Shown here: one piece after another, positions 1 to 10,123 of the stretch | How positions within the stretch are numbered: the first letter of the stretch is position 1 | Layout of the letters: each line of letters begins with the position of its first letter | Origin: Trachipleistophora hominis | Taxonomy: Eukaryota > Microsporidia > Pleistophoridae | NCBI GenBank assembly: GCA_000316135.1 | Contig: JH993832.1 | Span: 137,973 to 179,473, forward strand | Direction: 5' to 3' | Length of the DNA stretch: 41,501 nucleotides | Translations under genes and position numbers: made by a program | The notes under the pieces: model-generated | The model's database searches: none | Told to the model about the DNA's origin: nothing | Seen by the model: only the letters and a program-made list of their open reading frames with translations

Positions 1-933
1 ATATCTTCAGACACATTACTTATCACAGTTATAATATTTGCCTGTCATTTTTAACGTGTTATGAATAATTTCTTATAATTATTCCTATCATTAAAACGCT
101 ACTTTTTAGAAGGAATAAATCATAAACCTTGGTGTTATATCGTATTTGTGGATCAAGATTATTAAATGAGTGGTGGACAGCTTACATAACTGTTATTTCA
201 ACATGCATTTATCAAACGTATAAAATCGTATGTATTGTATACATTAGTTAGGAATAAAACATAGAGATGAACAATCCAATCAAAGAAAAAGAACGATAAT
301 AGAAGCATTTTTCTGTATAACATTGGTTAAGAAGTTTTCATAAAAGTATTTTTATTTACTTTCACTATTTAACAGCGCATTACTTAATTATAGTCTCCTT
401 TTGTATTAGAGAGCTTTTTTTATCACTACACACACTTCATAACATTATAATTGCCTTCTTTTCTTTATTTCTTGTCTAAAAAATCGTTTGATAGAAAATA
501 TAAACTTTAACATTTAAGTACTATTCGTTAGTTACAACCATTCATTGCTGTATTTACCTGAAATACTTATCCGGTTTATTCTCATCATCAATTTAATCTT
601 GACTATTGAGCTATCATTCAAATAAACAAAACTATTTTCTTTTTTTATTATGGTACGTTTACCTTTGAAACAAATTTATTGCTACATTTTTCTTTTCTAG
701 TGTGGTCGTTTATTCAATCGTTTTTATCTATTATTTTACGCTCACCAATCCTTTTTCTTGATGTTGTTTTCACCGGCATGCATATTACTGGTCGTTTCTA
801 GCTCATCCTTTAAACGAGATCTTAATAATTTATCTGTAAAATATTCACGAATCTTTCCCTGCTGGATACAACAACACTAAACATTTCCGCCGTTCACTAT
901 TCATATAACATGTTAAGATTTTTATTCCTTTAC

Positions 934-1640
934 TAGCTGCGCTATTCCGTTTATGAAATGGAAGTTTCGGATGATACGAGTTTGTTAATGCTGTTCTTAA
1001 TTACTTTCATTCTTTATCTCCTTCTTACTTAACATTTTTCATTGGGGTCTACAAATACGTTCCCTGCCAGCATTAATATTTTCGCTTATATCATCGGTAA
1101 ATGACTGCTGAGTGAGTTTCGGGATATATGAATTTCATAATAAAATATAGCTTTTCATTATTACAAAAATGTAAAATAATATTTTTTGTAAGATTTGTCT
1201 GTCATAAGGAATCTATCTTTAATTAATATAACATTTTTTGATTTTTTTCTTGAATTGACCAATCATCTTGTGAGTTGTCTTTTTATTATAATGAATGATA
1301 GTAGCTGCGCTATTCCGTTTATAAAACGGAAGGTTTAAATTAGTGTGAGTTGGGCTTAAAGTTCTCTAACTATTCTAAATTTGATCTCTTTTATTCGTTT
1401 CTTGTTGATCAATATTTTTCGATAGGTGTTATAAAATTAATTTTCTGTTGGCGTCAATGACTTATCTAAACTTTATTTTCAATAAAGACCGCTGAGTGAG
1501 TTTCAGAAGATAGAAACTCCATAACAACATGTAACTAATCAATAATAATATAAAAATGAAATAATATTTTTTGGTTTTTCTAGAACTGGCCAATCAATTT
1601 GCAAGCTGTCTTTTTATTAATATTGATGATGATGATTATG
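934..1640. repeat. Diverged tandem duplication, two units of about 340-368 bp
   Basis: A 21-nt exact match starts both units (934-954 and 1302-1322, beginning TAGCTGCGCTATTCC). In both, the arm TTCCGTTT is followed by a complementary AAA(C/T)GGAA arm, so an 8-bp hairpin is kept with a G-T wobble in unit 1. Later blocks also align in order: GCTGAGTGAGTTTC, ATAATATTTTTTG, CCAATCA and GTCTTTTTATTA. Unit 1 carries an extra ~53-bp block that unit 2 lacks. No coding potential. Confidence 0.75.
1188..1240. repeat. Dispersed ~53-bp block, copy 1
   Basis: Present in unit 1 of the tandem duplication, absent from unit 2, and found again in diverged form at about 35370-35424. Shared blocks are TTGTCT-TCATAA and TCTATCTTTAATT. 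It is bounded here by ATTTTTTG on both sides, which fits either an insertion with a target duplication or a deletion from unit 2 by recombination between short direct repeats. Confidence 0.5.
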
Positions 1641-2564
1641 ACAATTTTTTTCGATTTGTATATTTGTCTGTAATCAGTAACTTATAAATCATAGATAAAT
1701 GTGCGGTTCGTTTTAATTTAATTTTGAAAAATAGTTTACAATTTTATGAAACGTTGTAAAATTGTAAATCGTTTCTTCGTCATAAGTTCTACTTTTGAAC
1801 AAATATGCTGTTATGACCAGTAGAAATTATCTAATACTTAAAAGAAGCACAGAATTGATCGCTTAATTACTAAAAATATTTATACATCACAACAGAATAA
1901 TTTTTTAAAAGTTTTTTCAACAAAAAAGAATATAGAGTTTCTCTGTATATTGTCAGACATCTACATTTTAAATCAGGATAAAAGACAACTTTACTTTGTA
2001 GAGACAAAACAATTAGATAAAAATGTAAATCTCATACTTAACAAGAACGTATTAGTGAATTGATCGAAATATATTAATTACTTAAAAAAATATTTATTTT
2101 CCAGAAACGATTTCGACACGAAACTGAAAAGGCGGTAAACTAATAAACAATTGATAACTCCGATAACGACACTTAAATGGCTACTTTTGTTTAAAGCGAA
2201 TACTTTATTCAATGTTATCATGTACTATATTAATTATAACGATCATGTCAGTTTTTATAATCTTTTCGAACAATCTATGAATAATGTCTCACATTCACAG
2301 AATAAATTGAATATCAAAGTAAACTTTGCTGCATACTATAAACACAGGTGATAATATAAGAATCAACAACGAATGCAAACAAAAAGATTAACATGTTTTT
2401 GCATATCGAGTTCTTTAATGCTGCTTATTATTCGATAGCCGATTTGATGAACTACTTTTTTAAGCAACGACTTTCTATTTTTGTTATACTTACCAAAAAC
2501 AATATACGTCAAATATGGTCAATTATTAAATATATATAAGAAAAAATACACTAACCGTAACAAT

Positions 2565-3620
2565 ATGTTATTTCTCCTTTTTTTGATACAATCACTGGTA
2601 AGAACTGCGAACTTTTCGAGGGTTCTACGCAATGACATCGATTTAACCAAGAAGCATGCTGATCTAATTGGTAAAGGTGTCGCAATATTCAATGTACATT
2701 CTGGTGATGGTAATCAGCACACTTTTGTGCTCACCGAAAAATTACTATCTAAGATTAGTTACCTTGATGAGTGGGCAGAATTGAGGAAAACTTTTATGTT
2801 ATATCAGCGATCTCAAGATGCTTTGTTGAAATCTTTTGACATATTTTACGAAAGCTACATACATTCAAACAAAAAGAGTTTCAAAACCGGTCATAATATG
2901 AGCGATATTATTGAGACATCTTTTGAACGCGGTAAAGAGGTAAACGAACTGATAAAAGAAATGGTTGCGGATCGGCTTGAAAAATTGCCCGCATCAAACA
3001 ACAGCAGCCTCTCTCAACTTTCAAGTGCATCACCAAAAGCATCTAATAGTAGTTTAAATAGCAGTACTCCACAAAAGAAGCCGCAAAAAACAATAACTAC
3101 GCCCGGAAGACCATTCACTGATTCTAAAATACCAGTTCCATGCAGTCATAAAGCTCAAAAAACGCCCACCACACAGCGCCGTACTAAACAATCGTACACA
3201 TCTACTCCTCGATCTGGCAGCAACCGCACACCAGTGACCCCACCAGTTAGTCCTATTTCTGAAAGTGTTTCAAGTTTAACATGCGCCCCAAATCTATGCT
3301 GCTTAAAGAACATGTCTATTATGATAATGAATCAAATTGATTTGTGTTTAGCACAAGTGCGCCTTCAAACAGACTTATTAAATAATGGGCGAGATGAATC
3401 CAAACCAAATCTTGGTGATATGTCATCAAATACACAAATGAATGGTGTTTCATCTCCACACTCAGGTTCTAGCTCATCGCTTTCAGATCAGCCACAATCT
3501 TTGCCATCATCTAGTGAACAAAAACTGATAGCTTTACGAACTTTATCATCGATACAAGCGCATTTAGCGAATGCTCTAAAAGAGTTTAAAAAACTTATTG
3601 GATCATCGCTTGGTGGCTAA
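2565..3620 (+). CDS. Predicted secreted Ser/Thr/Pro-rich protein, unknown function
   Basis: 351 residues. The open frame extends upstream to 2481, but only through a TTG codon; the first ATG, at 2565, gives a strong signal peptide (MLFLLFLIQSLV, cleavage likely near residue 15-18), so I chose it. The mature part begins with a predicted helical region (about 20-145), then a long low-complexity Ser/Thr/Pro/Lys/Asn segment (about 145-250) and a short cysteine cluster (CAPNLCC). A second Ser-rich linker and a C-terminal amphipathic helix ending LGG follow. I recognise no family. Secretion plus low complexity suits a microsporidian spore-wall, polar-tube-associated or host-exported protein, but that is inference only. 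It converges on the gene ending at 4155. Confidence 0.7.
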   Translation: MLFLLFLIQSLVRTANFSRVLRNDIDLTKKHADLIGKGVAIFNVHSGDGNQHTFVLTEKLLSKISYLDEWAELRKTFMLYQRSQDALLKSFDIFYESYIHSNKKSFKTGHNMSDIIETSFERGKEVNELIKEMVADRLEKLPASNNSSLSQLSSASPKASNSSLNSSTPQKKPQKTITTPGRPFTDSKIPVPCSHKAQKTPTTQRRTKQSYTSTPRSGSNRTPVTPPVSPISESVSSLTCAPNLCCLKNMSIMIMNQIDLCLAQVRLQTDLLNNGRDESKPNLGDMSSNTQMNGVSSPHSGSSSSLSDQPQSLPSSSEQKLIALRTLSSIQAHLANALKEFKKLIGSSLGG

Positions 3621-4154
3621 ATCTTATCAAAGAAACGATTTTATGGTTGTTCATTATAAAAATGCCTTTTTATACTATGATCACATCAATCAGTGAAAGC
3701 AAAATATTCTAACAGAGTCTACGAGTGTTCAAATAAAAGCGTTTTAATTACCACTCTACATATTTCACCACCCAAGCTTTCTTACAGTCCGCTAGGACAT
3801 ACAATAGAATAGGCGTCGGTCTTTGAGTCGAGAAACTTAGTGCACGAATATCCCACATTAACCTTTACCAAACGGGCATCCTTATAACCTCAGAAAAACG
3901 TACTAGAACCACAACAGTGACATAATCAATATACATTAAATTGTGTTAGACTGCATCTACGAGCAGTTGTACTCCGCAATGCTGAATCAACAAGTGTTTG
4001 GTATTTTAAGTGATATTATATTACTGATATGAAACACAATTTTACCTCTTTATAATATAAAATCGTACATTTGGTTAAATATGGTATGTAAATAATTTGA
4101 ATGCCTCAAAAACCGATAAATTTATAAAAATTTTCTTTGAAAATAACTTAGCTT
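3621..4154. other. Intergenic region between convergent genes
   Basis: 534 bp between two 3' ends. The middle (about 3760-3990) is richer in G+C than other intergenic DNA here. It contains small hairpins: GTCC-GCTA-GGAC near 3787-3798 and ACTGC-8 nt-GCAGT near 3951-3968. No ORF or recognisable RNA family; probably 3' UTR sequence. Confidence 0.4.
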
Positions 4155-6248
4155 TTACTTAAATATAATTAAATAGACTATAACACCAACCACTAAGCAA
4201 ATCACAGTGGTTATAGTAAGAAATAAAATGGTGTTATAATTTTTCTTAGAGTTAGACTTCGTTGCTTTTGTGGAACCATTAGATTGAGAAGTTTTGTCTT
4301 GATCAGTAGTTGAAGATTTATCCGTTGTATTTTTTTTCTGATTTTTGTGTTGTGTTTTATGACCTCTCGCTTCATGATGATGGTTACTGTTATCATTCGA
4401 TCGTTGGTCATTTCTGAAGCGAATTTTTGCACCATTATCTTTACCACTTGGTTCATAAGCGTCGTGTTTTTCATACGGTGGTTCATCTGCTATTGATTGT
4501 TGTTCAAGTTGTGGCCTATGGTCTTCAGAAGTATAAAAATTATCCAATGTGAATGGCTCATCGTGTCCTGGTGGGAAATTGTTATTTTGTAACGAATATT
4601 CATCAGTTTCAGGCATGTTCACAGCTGGTTGATCGGTTCTGTATAATTGTTCATCATCAATATCATCCCCATAGCCATGTTCCACATTATCACTGGCTGA
4701 ATAGTACCTGCTATCGGAGTCAGAATCTCGACCATTTTTAGCACCGTGCCTTGGCGGTACCTTTAGAGTGTCAACACTTCTAACGCTCGATTCCGTGTCA
4801 TCAAACGGCGATTTGTCTGCAACGGCTGAGTCCTCACCTAGTTCATCTATAAAAGGAATTATATCACGCAAATCATTTAAAAATTCCTGGTAATTCGGGA
4901 TTCTTTTGTGCCTATATTTCACCGCTGCTCGCTTAGCTGCTACATTATCACCTTCATTTTTTGCATCTGTTCCTGAATCATAACTTTCTAACGCATCTGT
5001 TTTCGCTGTATTGGTGTGTAAATCTGAACTAGCATTATCATCTGTCGTACTTTCTATTTTTTTTGTATCATTATCAAAAGACTCTGATGTATCGTTTTGT
5101 ATTATTTGTTCATCATGATGATGGTTTTTGTCCTGAGGTCTGGATATACTCTGTGAGGCATTTTTTTCTTTGGGCTGTTCATCATTTTTTTCTGTGCTTA
5201 CTTCAGTTACCGAAACTATTGGAATATCGGTAGGATGAGCTTCAAAATTGTTCAAATTATCACTTTTATGTTGTATCCCTTGCTGTTGTTCATCTTCTTT
5301 TGAGGACTCTTTTCTAATATCCTCTGAAGTTTCCATGTTGACCTTTTGTTTCGCACTTCCACGATTCTGTTTTTCAAATTCGTGCAATTTTTCCATAAGA
5401 GGCTGCTCATCACACAAGTTTCTAAACTTTTCCCTTAATTTGTTAACGTAATCCTTGGTATAATCAAGATAACACAATAAAATCTCGTGATATGGTTTGA
5501 TTGCTACGCTATGATCTTCCTCAATGATTTTTAACCTTTTATTGGCCTCTTGAAGTATTTTATCTTCAGGAATTGCGTAGCAGGCTTTTACAAATATAAA
5601 AAATGGTTCTAGCCGTATAATATCCCCGCTGACCTGCTCTAAGGAAAGTAAATTAAAATCAGCGTCCTGTGATTGTTGGTATTTATTAATTAAAAATTGA
5701 GTTAAGTTTATATCATACGATGCTCGATTAAACGGTTCTTTTTCGCAAATCATTTTGCAGTCGAGATATATTTTTGATAATTTGGCGAGATTTTGTGGAG
5801 AAATATTATCTATATCAAATACTTCGTTGAGGCTGTCTAACAACAAAATTCTGGAGGCTGTTAGCAAAATCCCACGCTGAAAAAAGTATATCTCACTTTG
5901 AGGATCAGGTATCTGTGCTTGATGTTCATTGGCAACTTCTTGATAAGCACTACTAGCCGAAATACTTTCTTCTTGATTATTATCGTTGGCCGGGCTTTGA
6001 TTCTTTGCGTCAGCACCTTTAATATCTTGATATTTTGGACGTACCGATGCGCTCCCATTTCCATTATTATCATTGTCATCCATGCCACTTGCTGAACTCA
6101 TAGCACTTTCTTTATCAACATTGGTCACTGATTGTTCTGGCGGCTGTGCCATGCATGTTCTCATGATTCCCGGCATCGTTCTGTGCGATAAAATTACAAA
6201 AAGTCTACAAAAGCTTATAAAACAATTTTTGAGTGTCTGTAAGTACAT
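4155..6248 (-). CDS. Large acidic low-complexity protein with C-terminal membrane anchor, unknown function
   Basis: 697 residues from the ATG at 6248. Residues 1-24 are moderately hydrophobic (FISFCRLFVIL) and could be a signal peptide or, if initiation is at M25, M29 or M33, not part of the protein; no C-rich start motif decides. Residues about 118-285 form a predicted all-helical domain I do not recognise. The remaining ~350 residues are highly charged and rich in Asp, Glu, Ser, Asn, Lys and His, with Asp/Ser runs and His triplets. The last 23 residues (LFLTITTVICLVVGVIVYLI then IFK) are one hydrophobic helix. With an N-terminal signal it would be a type I or GPI-type surface protein; without it, a tail-anchored cytosolic-facing protein. 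It converges with the secreted-protein gene ending at 3620. Confidence 0.7.
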   Translation of the reverse strand: MYLQTLKNCFISFCRLFVILSHRTMPGIMRTCMAQPPEQSVTNVDKESAMSSASGMDDNDNNGNGSASVRPKYQDIKGADAKNQSPANDNNQEESISASSAYQEVANEHQAQIPDPQSEIYFFQRGILLTASRILLLDSLNEVFDIDNISPQNLAKLSKIYLDCKMICEKEPFNRASYDINLTQFLINKYQQSQDADFNLLSLEQVSGDIIRLEPFFIFVKACYAIPEDKILQEANKRLKIIEEDHSVAIKPYHEILLCYLDYTKDYVNKLREKFRNLCDEQPLMEKLHEFEKQNRGSAKQKVNMETSEDIRKESSKEDEQQQGIQHKSDNLNNFEAHPTDIPIVSVTEVSTEKNDEQPKEKNASQSISRPQDKNHHHDEQIIQNDTSESFDNDTKKIESTTDDNASSDLHTNTAKTDALESYDSGTDAKNEGDNVAAKRAAVKYRHKRIPNYQEFLNDLRDIIPFIDELGEDSAVADKSPFDDTESSVRSVDTLKVPPRHGAKNGRDSDSDSRYYSASDNVEHGYGDDIDDEQLYRTDQPAVNMPETDEYSLQNNNFPPGHDEPFTLDNFYTSEDHRPQLEQQSIADEPPYEKHDAYEPSGKDNGAKIRFRNDQRSNDNSNHHHEARGHKTQHKNQKKNTTDKSSTTDQDKTSQSNGSTKATKSNSKKNYNTILFLTITTVICLVVGVIVYLIIFK

Positions 6249-7073
6249 AAATATTTGATTACCACGTACTTTTATACTTTTTATTTTAAAATCTTGACAG
6301 CTGCCAAAAGAGTATATTTTTAACCTTTCCTTGGAAAAGGGATAGATATAACACCATATGTTCTGATATAGATAAATGTTTAGACTAACTACATTTGTTA
6401 AATTTAATCAATTAATCGCATTGTCTGATTCTCATATTACTCGTCATAATTAGTTTGCATCGAGTTGCACTGCAAAAATTAATAACCACGCTTTTTAATA
6501 TAAAATAGATTATTAACGATTTTAAGTGATGAAACGAAACTAAAATCCGATTATTTATATTATGATTAGCAATATTGTTGTATTTGTACAAATACACACA
6601 TATATGATAGATCGATAAGCTATAAAAACAAAATTTGATATTGAATTGTGATTTATACTAATTTTAGCTTTCGTAAAAAGATCAGTATGACAGCTTACTA
6701 CATATTATTAGAACATTGCCATATAAAGGTAGTATTTGACAAGATAAAGGTGGATAAAAGTATAGGAAAGACATATATTGTATAAAGGAGATTATATTTT
6801 AATATTTATGACAGTTTTCGAAAAAATCGAAAGCATGTCATAATTGAAAAGGAAATTTTATAAAATATCTCCGTTCGCTGATCTAAAAGAATTTCATATC
6901 ATTCTATCAAGGCGTTTAAACGACTAATCTCATTGAATAAATAATTTTAGAGTTGGTTATGAGTATAAAAACTATTTTGATTCGTATTATTTATGATTTG
7001 TTAGCAACTATTTTTGCTTACGAATTAACGTGCATTCGTAAAGCTATGTTTTATGATTTATGAAAATATTTTT

Positions 7074-7177
7074 TCCATGAACCAACGATCGTCAAAATCA
7101 CGGTCGGCAATCAGCACGCCAGGAAAGTTTGTTTAGTATGTGAGGAAGTGTGAGGTGTTAATTAAACGAACTTTCAA
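7074..7177 (+). repeat. 104-bp structured dispersed repeat, copy A (candidate ncRNA)
   Basis: Aligns without gaps to 19120-19223 at about 86% identity (15 mismatches by eye). It has four parts: a conserved 5' box TCCATGAACCAACG, an 11-nt variable segment, a conserved CACGGTCGGC block, and a 3' hairpin. The hairpin arms are GAAAGTTTGTTTA (7123-7135) and TAAACGAACTTTC (7163-7175), a 13-bp stem with one G-T pair. The loop carries two GTGAGG motifs. A T-run (TATTTTTT) follows about 10-15 bp after the hairpin, as at a Pol III end. Orientation is inferred from that T-run. Confidence 0.75.
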
Positions 7178-7565
7178 GCAAAAAAAATATTTTTTGTGTC
7201 ATTACGGGTATATGAACATTATTTTATGTATTAAACCTCTAAAACATCGTTAAACTGAAACATATATGCCATTACATATCATACACTGCTAATACATTGA
7301 ATAAAGTATTATTAATGACGATTAACATCACCATAATATTGACTAATTACTTTTGATGGACATAGAAACACAATACCGAGGTTTTCAGGCTTTATGATGA
7401 AAAAAACGATCATCTCAGAACTCGCTATTATACGCTTTGCAATGAAACACGAGCATGCTCTATTCATACAATAAATGTAAAATATTTTTAAATGGTTTAT
7501 GATTGTTTACCAAACACGAGAAATACACGTGAACAGCGTGGCACAAAGTCAACCTGTTATTTCTA

Positions 7566-7575
7566 CCCCCATCCC
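7566..7575 (+). promoter_or_regulatory. C-rich start-proximal motif of CHL1
   Basis: CCCCC then CCC directly before the ATG at 7576. An upstream in-frame ATG exists at 7492, but the C-rich motif and the family alignment (homologues begin just before the Q-motif helix) both favour 7576. Confidence 0.6.
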
Positions 7576-9813
7576 ATGCGTTCGCTAAACGTGACCTTAT
7601 ACGATTCACAAAAGGATTTTATACAAAAAGCCCAACAAACGATTGAAAACAATCAAACTGCAATATTCTCTTCACCAACAGGCACGGGAAAGACGCTCAG
7701 TCTCCTCCTGTCAGTTGTACCCTACATTGAAAAAAATGTAGTCCACGATTTTTCTGGTGTGAGCGCTGCAAACAAAGCACTAATAAATGAGCTGAATTTT
7801 AATAACACGCCAATTTATTACTGTTCACGGACGCATTCACAACTAAATCAGGCAGTCAACGAACTTAAGAGACTAAAGGTTGCTTGTAACGCGGTTGTTC
7901 TTGGATCACGAATGCTTTACTGCAAACAGCCTAGTGTAAATGCACTGGATAATTTAGAGATGATGAATGAACGGTGCAGAGAGTTGCGAGAAAAGGATAA
8001 ATGTGAATATTTTATTAATCTAAATGGTGAATTTGATATAATTCGGTCAGAATTTGACGACCATGTTCTTTCACATAATAATGAACGAATCGCTAAAGTT
8101 GAAGACAACCATGTTAAATATAGTACATTCTGCAAGAAGGAAGCTGAACCAAGAAAAAGAGAAGACGACTCTACGAGTAAACGTAGCTTTTCTCAAAATA
8201 TTGCTGAACATTCCGCCAACAAAGCTCGTTCGGGAAAAGGATTTGGATCAGTGGCGGAAGACCTGCGTGATGTGGTCGGAAAAAACATTGGCAATAATGT
8301 TAATTTATATAAAACGGTTACATCTCTTAGCACTTCGTCATTCAAAAACGATGGAATTTACGACATCGAGGATTTAAAAAATAGCAATTGCAATTTTTGC
8401 CCGTATTATAAATCGAAGCAACTCTCAAAATCTGCTTCTATTACGTTTCTTCCATATCAAATGCTGTTCAGCAAAGATGCCCGAGACAGCTTCAAACTGC
8501 CGATCAGTAATTCTATCATCATCATTGATGAGGCTCATAATATTTACGAGAGCGTAATTCAAATGAATAGCGCGTCCGTGAACTATCATCTCCTGAAGAA
8601 GTATATAAAAGCATTCTCTGTGTATAGAGCACGATTTTCACAGACATACGAGGTAAATCATTTTTCTTCCGGTGAAAATCGCAATGCTAATTCTTTTAAT
8701 TACAAAAAAACGATTGCAGACGCTTTCTTAGACATTTTGGGGCTGCTGGACGATTTCTGTGAGAATAACAAAAAATACGCGCTCACAGAGGAAAAGTGTC
8801 TGAGAGTAAACGAGTTCCTAATCAAGAGCCATCTTGAAAATTACAATATGTTCAAGTTGAAGGAGTACATAAGAACTACAAATTTAACACAAAAACTTGA
8901 AGGATACGAAAAGGACCTCCATTTTGGACTTTTTACGATCGTTAACTTTTTAGTACTGCTGACAAACAGCGATAGCAACGGCTTGGTCCTATACGATGCA
9001 AATAAAATTCGCTTTACGCCTTTGGACCCGAAGCTTTACTTCGAGGACATTTTGGAGTGTAAAGCGCTTATATTGGCAGGCGGCACCATGGAGCCGCTGA
9101 ACAATCTACTCAGCATCTTTGAAAACGTAAACGTATTTTCTTACGGAAGCATTTGCAAAAACTTTGTGGCATATCTCCTCACAGATGGGCCTTCAGGCAA
9201 AAAATTGAGGCTGACCTTCGAACATAGGGGAAACGAAGAAACACTGAATGAACTGTTCAATACGATTAGTAATCTCGTTAACAATGCACGCAGTGCCATG
9301 CTAAAACGGAACACTCACGGCGGCATCGTGTGTTTTCTTCCGTCCAAAAATTTCTTAAAAATAGTGAGGGAACGATTTGACTCGAAGCGAAACAGCGATG
9401 TATCGTATATATTTGATAATTTAGAACAGTTTACTAAAGAATGCAGTGTTAAAACTACGGTGCTGTTCGCTGTCATGGGAGGAAGGCTGAGTGAAGGCAT
9501 CAACTACAGTGATCATTTCTGCAGGCTGCTGATTATCGTTGGCATTCCTTTCCCATCGTTGAATGTTGAGCTTAGGGAACGGATAAAATTCCATGGTCAG
9601 GACTACACAACGGTCATAGCCCTAAAAACGGTTAACCAGGCACTCGGAAGAGCACTGAGACACAAGAATGATCATTCGGGAATTGTTTTGATTGATGAAC
9701 GGTACGGAAAGCTGCAGCATTTGCTCTCGCCATGGATAAGAGAAAAAATTAAAAAGGTAGGATTTAGAGAGTTGTTCAAGGAGCTCCATTTTTTTCTGCG
9801 AACATGCCAATAA
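7576..9813 (+). CDS. CHL1: Chl1/DDX11-type Fe-S superfamily 2 DNA helicase
   Basis: 745 residues from the chosen start; an upstream ATG would add 28. ATP-dependent 5'-3' DNA helicase of the XPD/Rad3 family that links replication to sister-chromatid cohesion in the nucleus. Visible motifs: Walker A SPTGTGKT (33-40); motif Ia YYCSRTHSQL; the Fe-S region with cysteines in GSRMLYC, MNERC and NFCPYY; LPYQMLF before Walker B/motif II IIIIDEAHN; then LAGGTMEPL, the signature that separates Chl1 from XPD (which has SGT at this place). Next come GGRLSEGINYSD (motif V) and QALGRALRH (motif VI). It is shorter than yeast Chl1 (about 860 aa), with a trimmed Arch/insertion region rich in Lys/Ser (about 185-255). 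Convergent with the TOG gene, 310 bp between stops. Confidence 0.93.
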   Translation: MRSLNVTLYDSQKDFIQKAQQTIENNQTAIFSSPTGTGKTLSLLLSVVPYIEKNVVHDFSGVSAANKALINELNFNNTPIYYCSRTHSQLNQAVNELKRLKVACNAVVLGSRMLYCKQPSVNALDNLEMMNERCRELREKDKCEYFINLNGEFDIIRSEFDDHVLSHNNERIAKVEDNHVKYSTFCKKEAEPRKREDDSTSKRSFSQNIAEHSANKARSGKGFGSVAEDLRDVVGKNIGNNVNLYKTVTSLSTSSFKNDGIYDIEDLKNSNCNFCPYYKSKQLSKSASITFLPYQMLFSKDARDSFKLPISNSIIIIDEAHNIYESVIQMNSASVNYHLLKKYIKAFSVYRARFSQTYEVNHFSSGENRNANSFNYKKTIADAFLDILGLLDDFCENNKKYALTEEKCLRVNEFLIKSHLENYNMFKLKEYIRTTNLTQKLEGYEKDLHFGLFTIVNFLVLLTNSDSNGLVLYDANKIRFTPLDPKLYFEDILECKALILAGGTMEPLNNLLSIFENVNVFSYGSICKNFVAYLLTDGPSGKKLRLTFEHRGNEETLNELFNTISNLVNNARSAMLKRNTHGGIVCFLPSKNFLKIVRERFDSKRNSDVSYIFDNLEQFTKECSVKTTVLFAVMGGRLSEGINYSDHFCRLLIIVGIPFPSLNVELRERIKFHGQDYTTVIALKTVNQALGRALRHKNDHSGIVLIDERYGKLQHLLSPWIREKIKKVGFRELFKELHFFLRTCQ

Positions 9814-10123
9814 CTGCAGGAATGCTGCACCATTGGTTATACACAACGCTAAGGAGTTGTTCTACAACATGTCCTTAACACGGTGTTTACACCACCTATA
9901 GACAATAATAAATTTATTTTCTTAGTCCATGTCATTGCCACATCGTCATATCCCTAGCAGTTCTTTTGATAGATTTAAGAAGTAATCACGTAAATTAAAC
10001 GTCTCATGGCTGTACAGCATTTAGCATAGGCCAATACACCGTATAAACGCCTTAGCACAAAAAATACAAAAACGGTTCATTTACTATGGTACTTAACATC
10101 CCGCCATTTACTCGTTTTCGCAA
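9814..10123. other. Short convergent intergenic region
   Basis: 310 bp between the stop codons of CHL1 and the TOG-domain gene. AT-rich, no gene seen; AATAAA-like sequence near 9907-9912 may serve CHL1 3' end formation. Confidence 0.4.

Larger units (their letters stand above)
1..2564. other. AT-rich non-coding stretch
   Basis: No convincing gene in either strand; the only ORFs are short, AT-driven and lack an upstream C-rich start motif. It holds a diverged tandem duplication (934-1640) and one copy of a dispersed ~53-bp block (1188-1240). The last few hundred bases contain the promoter of the secreted-protein gene that starts at 2565. Confidence 0.6.
6249..7575. other. Intergenic region upstream of CHL1
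   Basis: About 1.3 kb, AT-rich, between two divergently transcribed genes. It contains copy A of the 104-bp structured repeat (7074-7177); I see nothing else that can be supported. Short ORFs here have random composition. Confidence 0.5.

Noticed and set aside
2487..2497. U1 snRNA-like ATACTTACC
   Set aside because: Match of nine bases only; no Sm site or stem-loops follow, and it lies just upstream of a gene start.
7074..7177. RNase P RNA because of AGGAAAGT near the hairpin
   Set aside because: Only one short motif agrees, the element is repeated, and the other conserved RNase P regions are missing.
8054..8377. 107-codon plus-strand ORF
   Set aside because: Shadow frame inside CHL1, whose frame has clear helicase motifs there.
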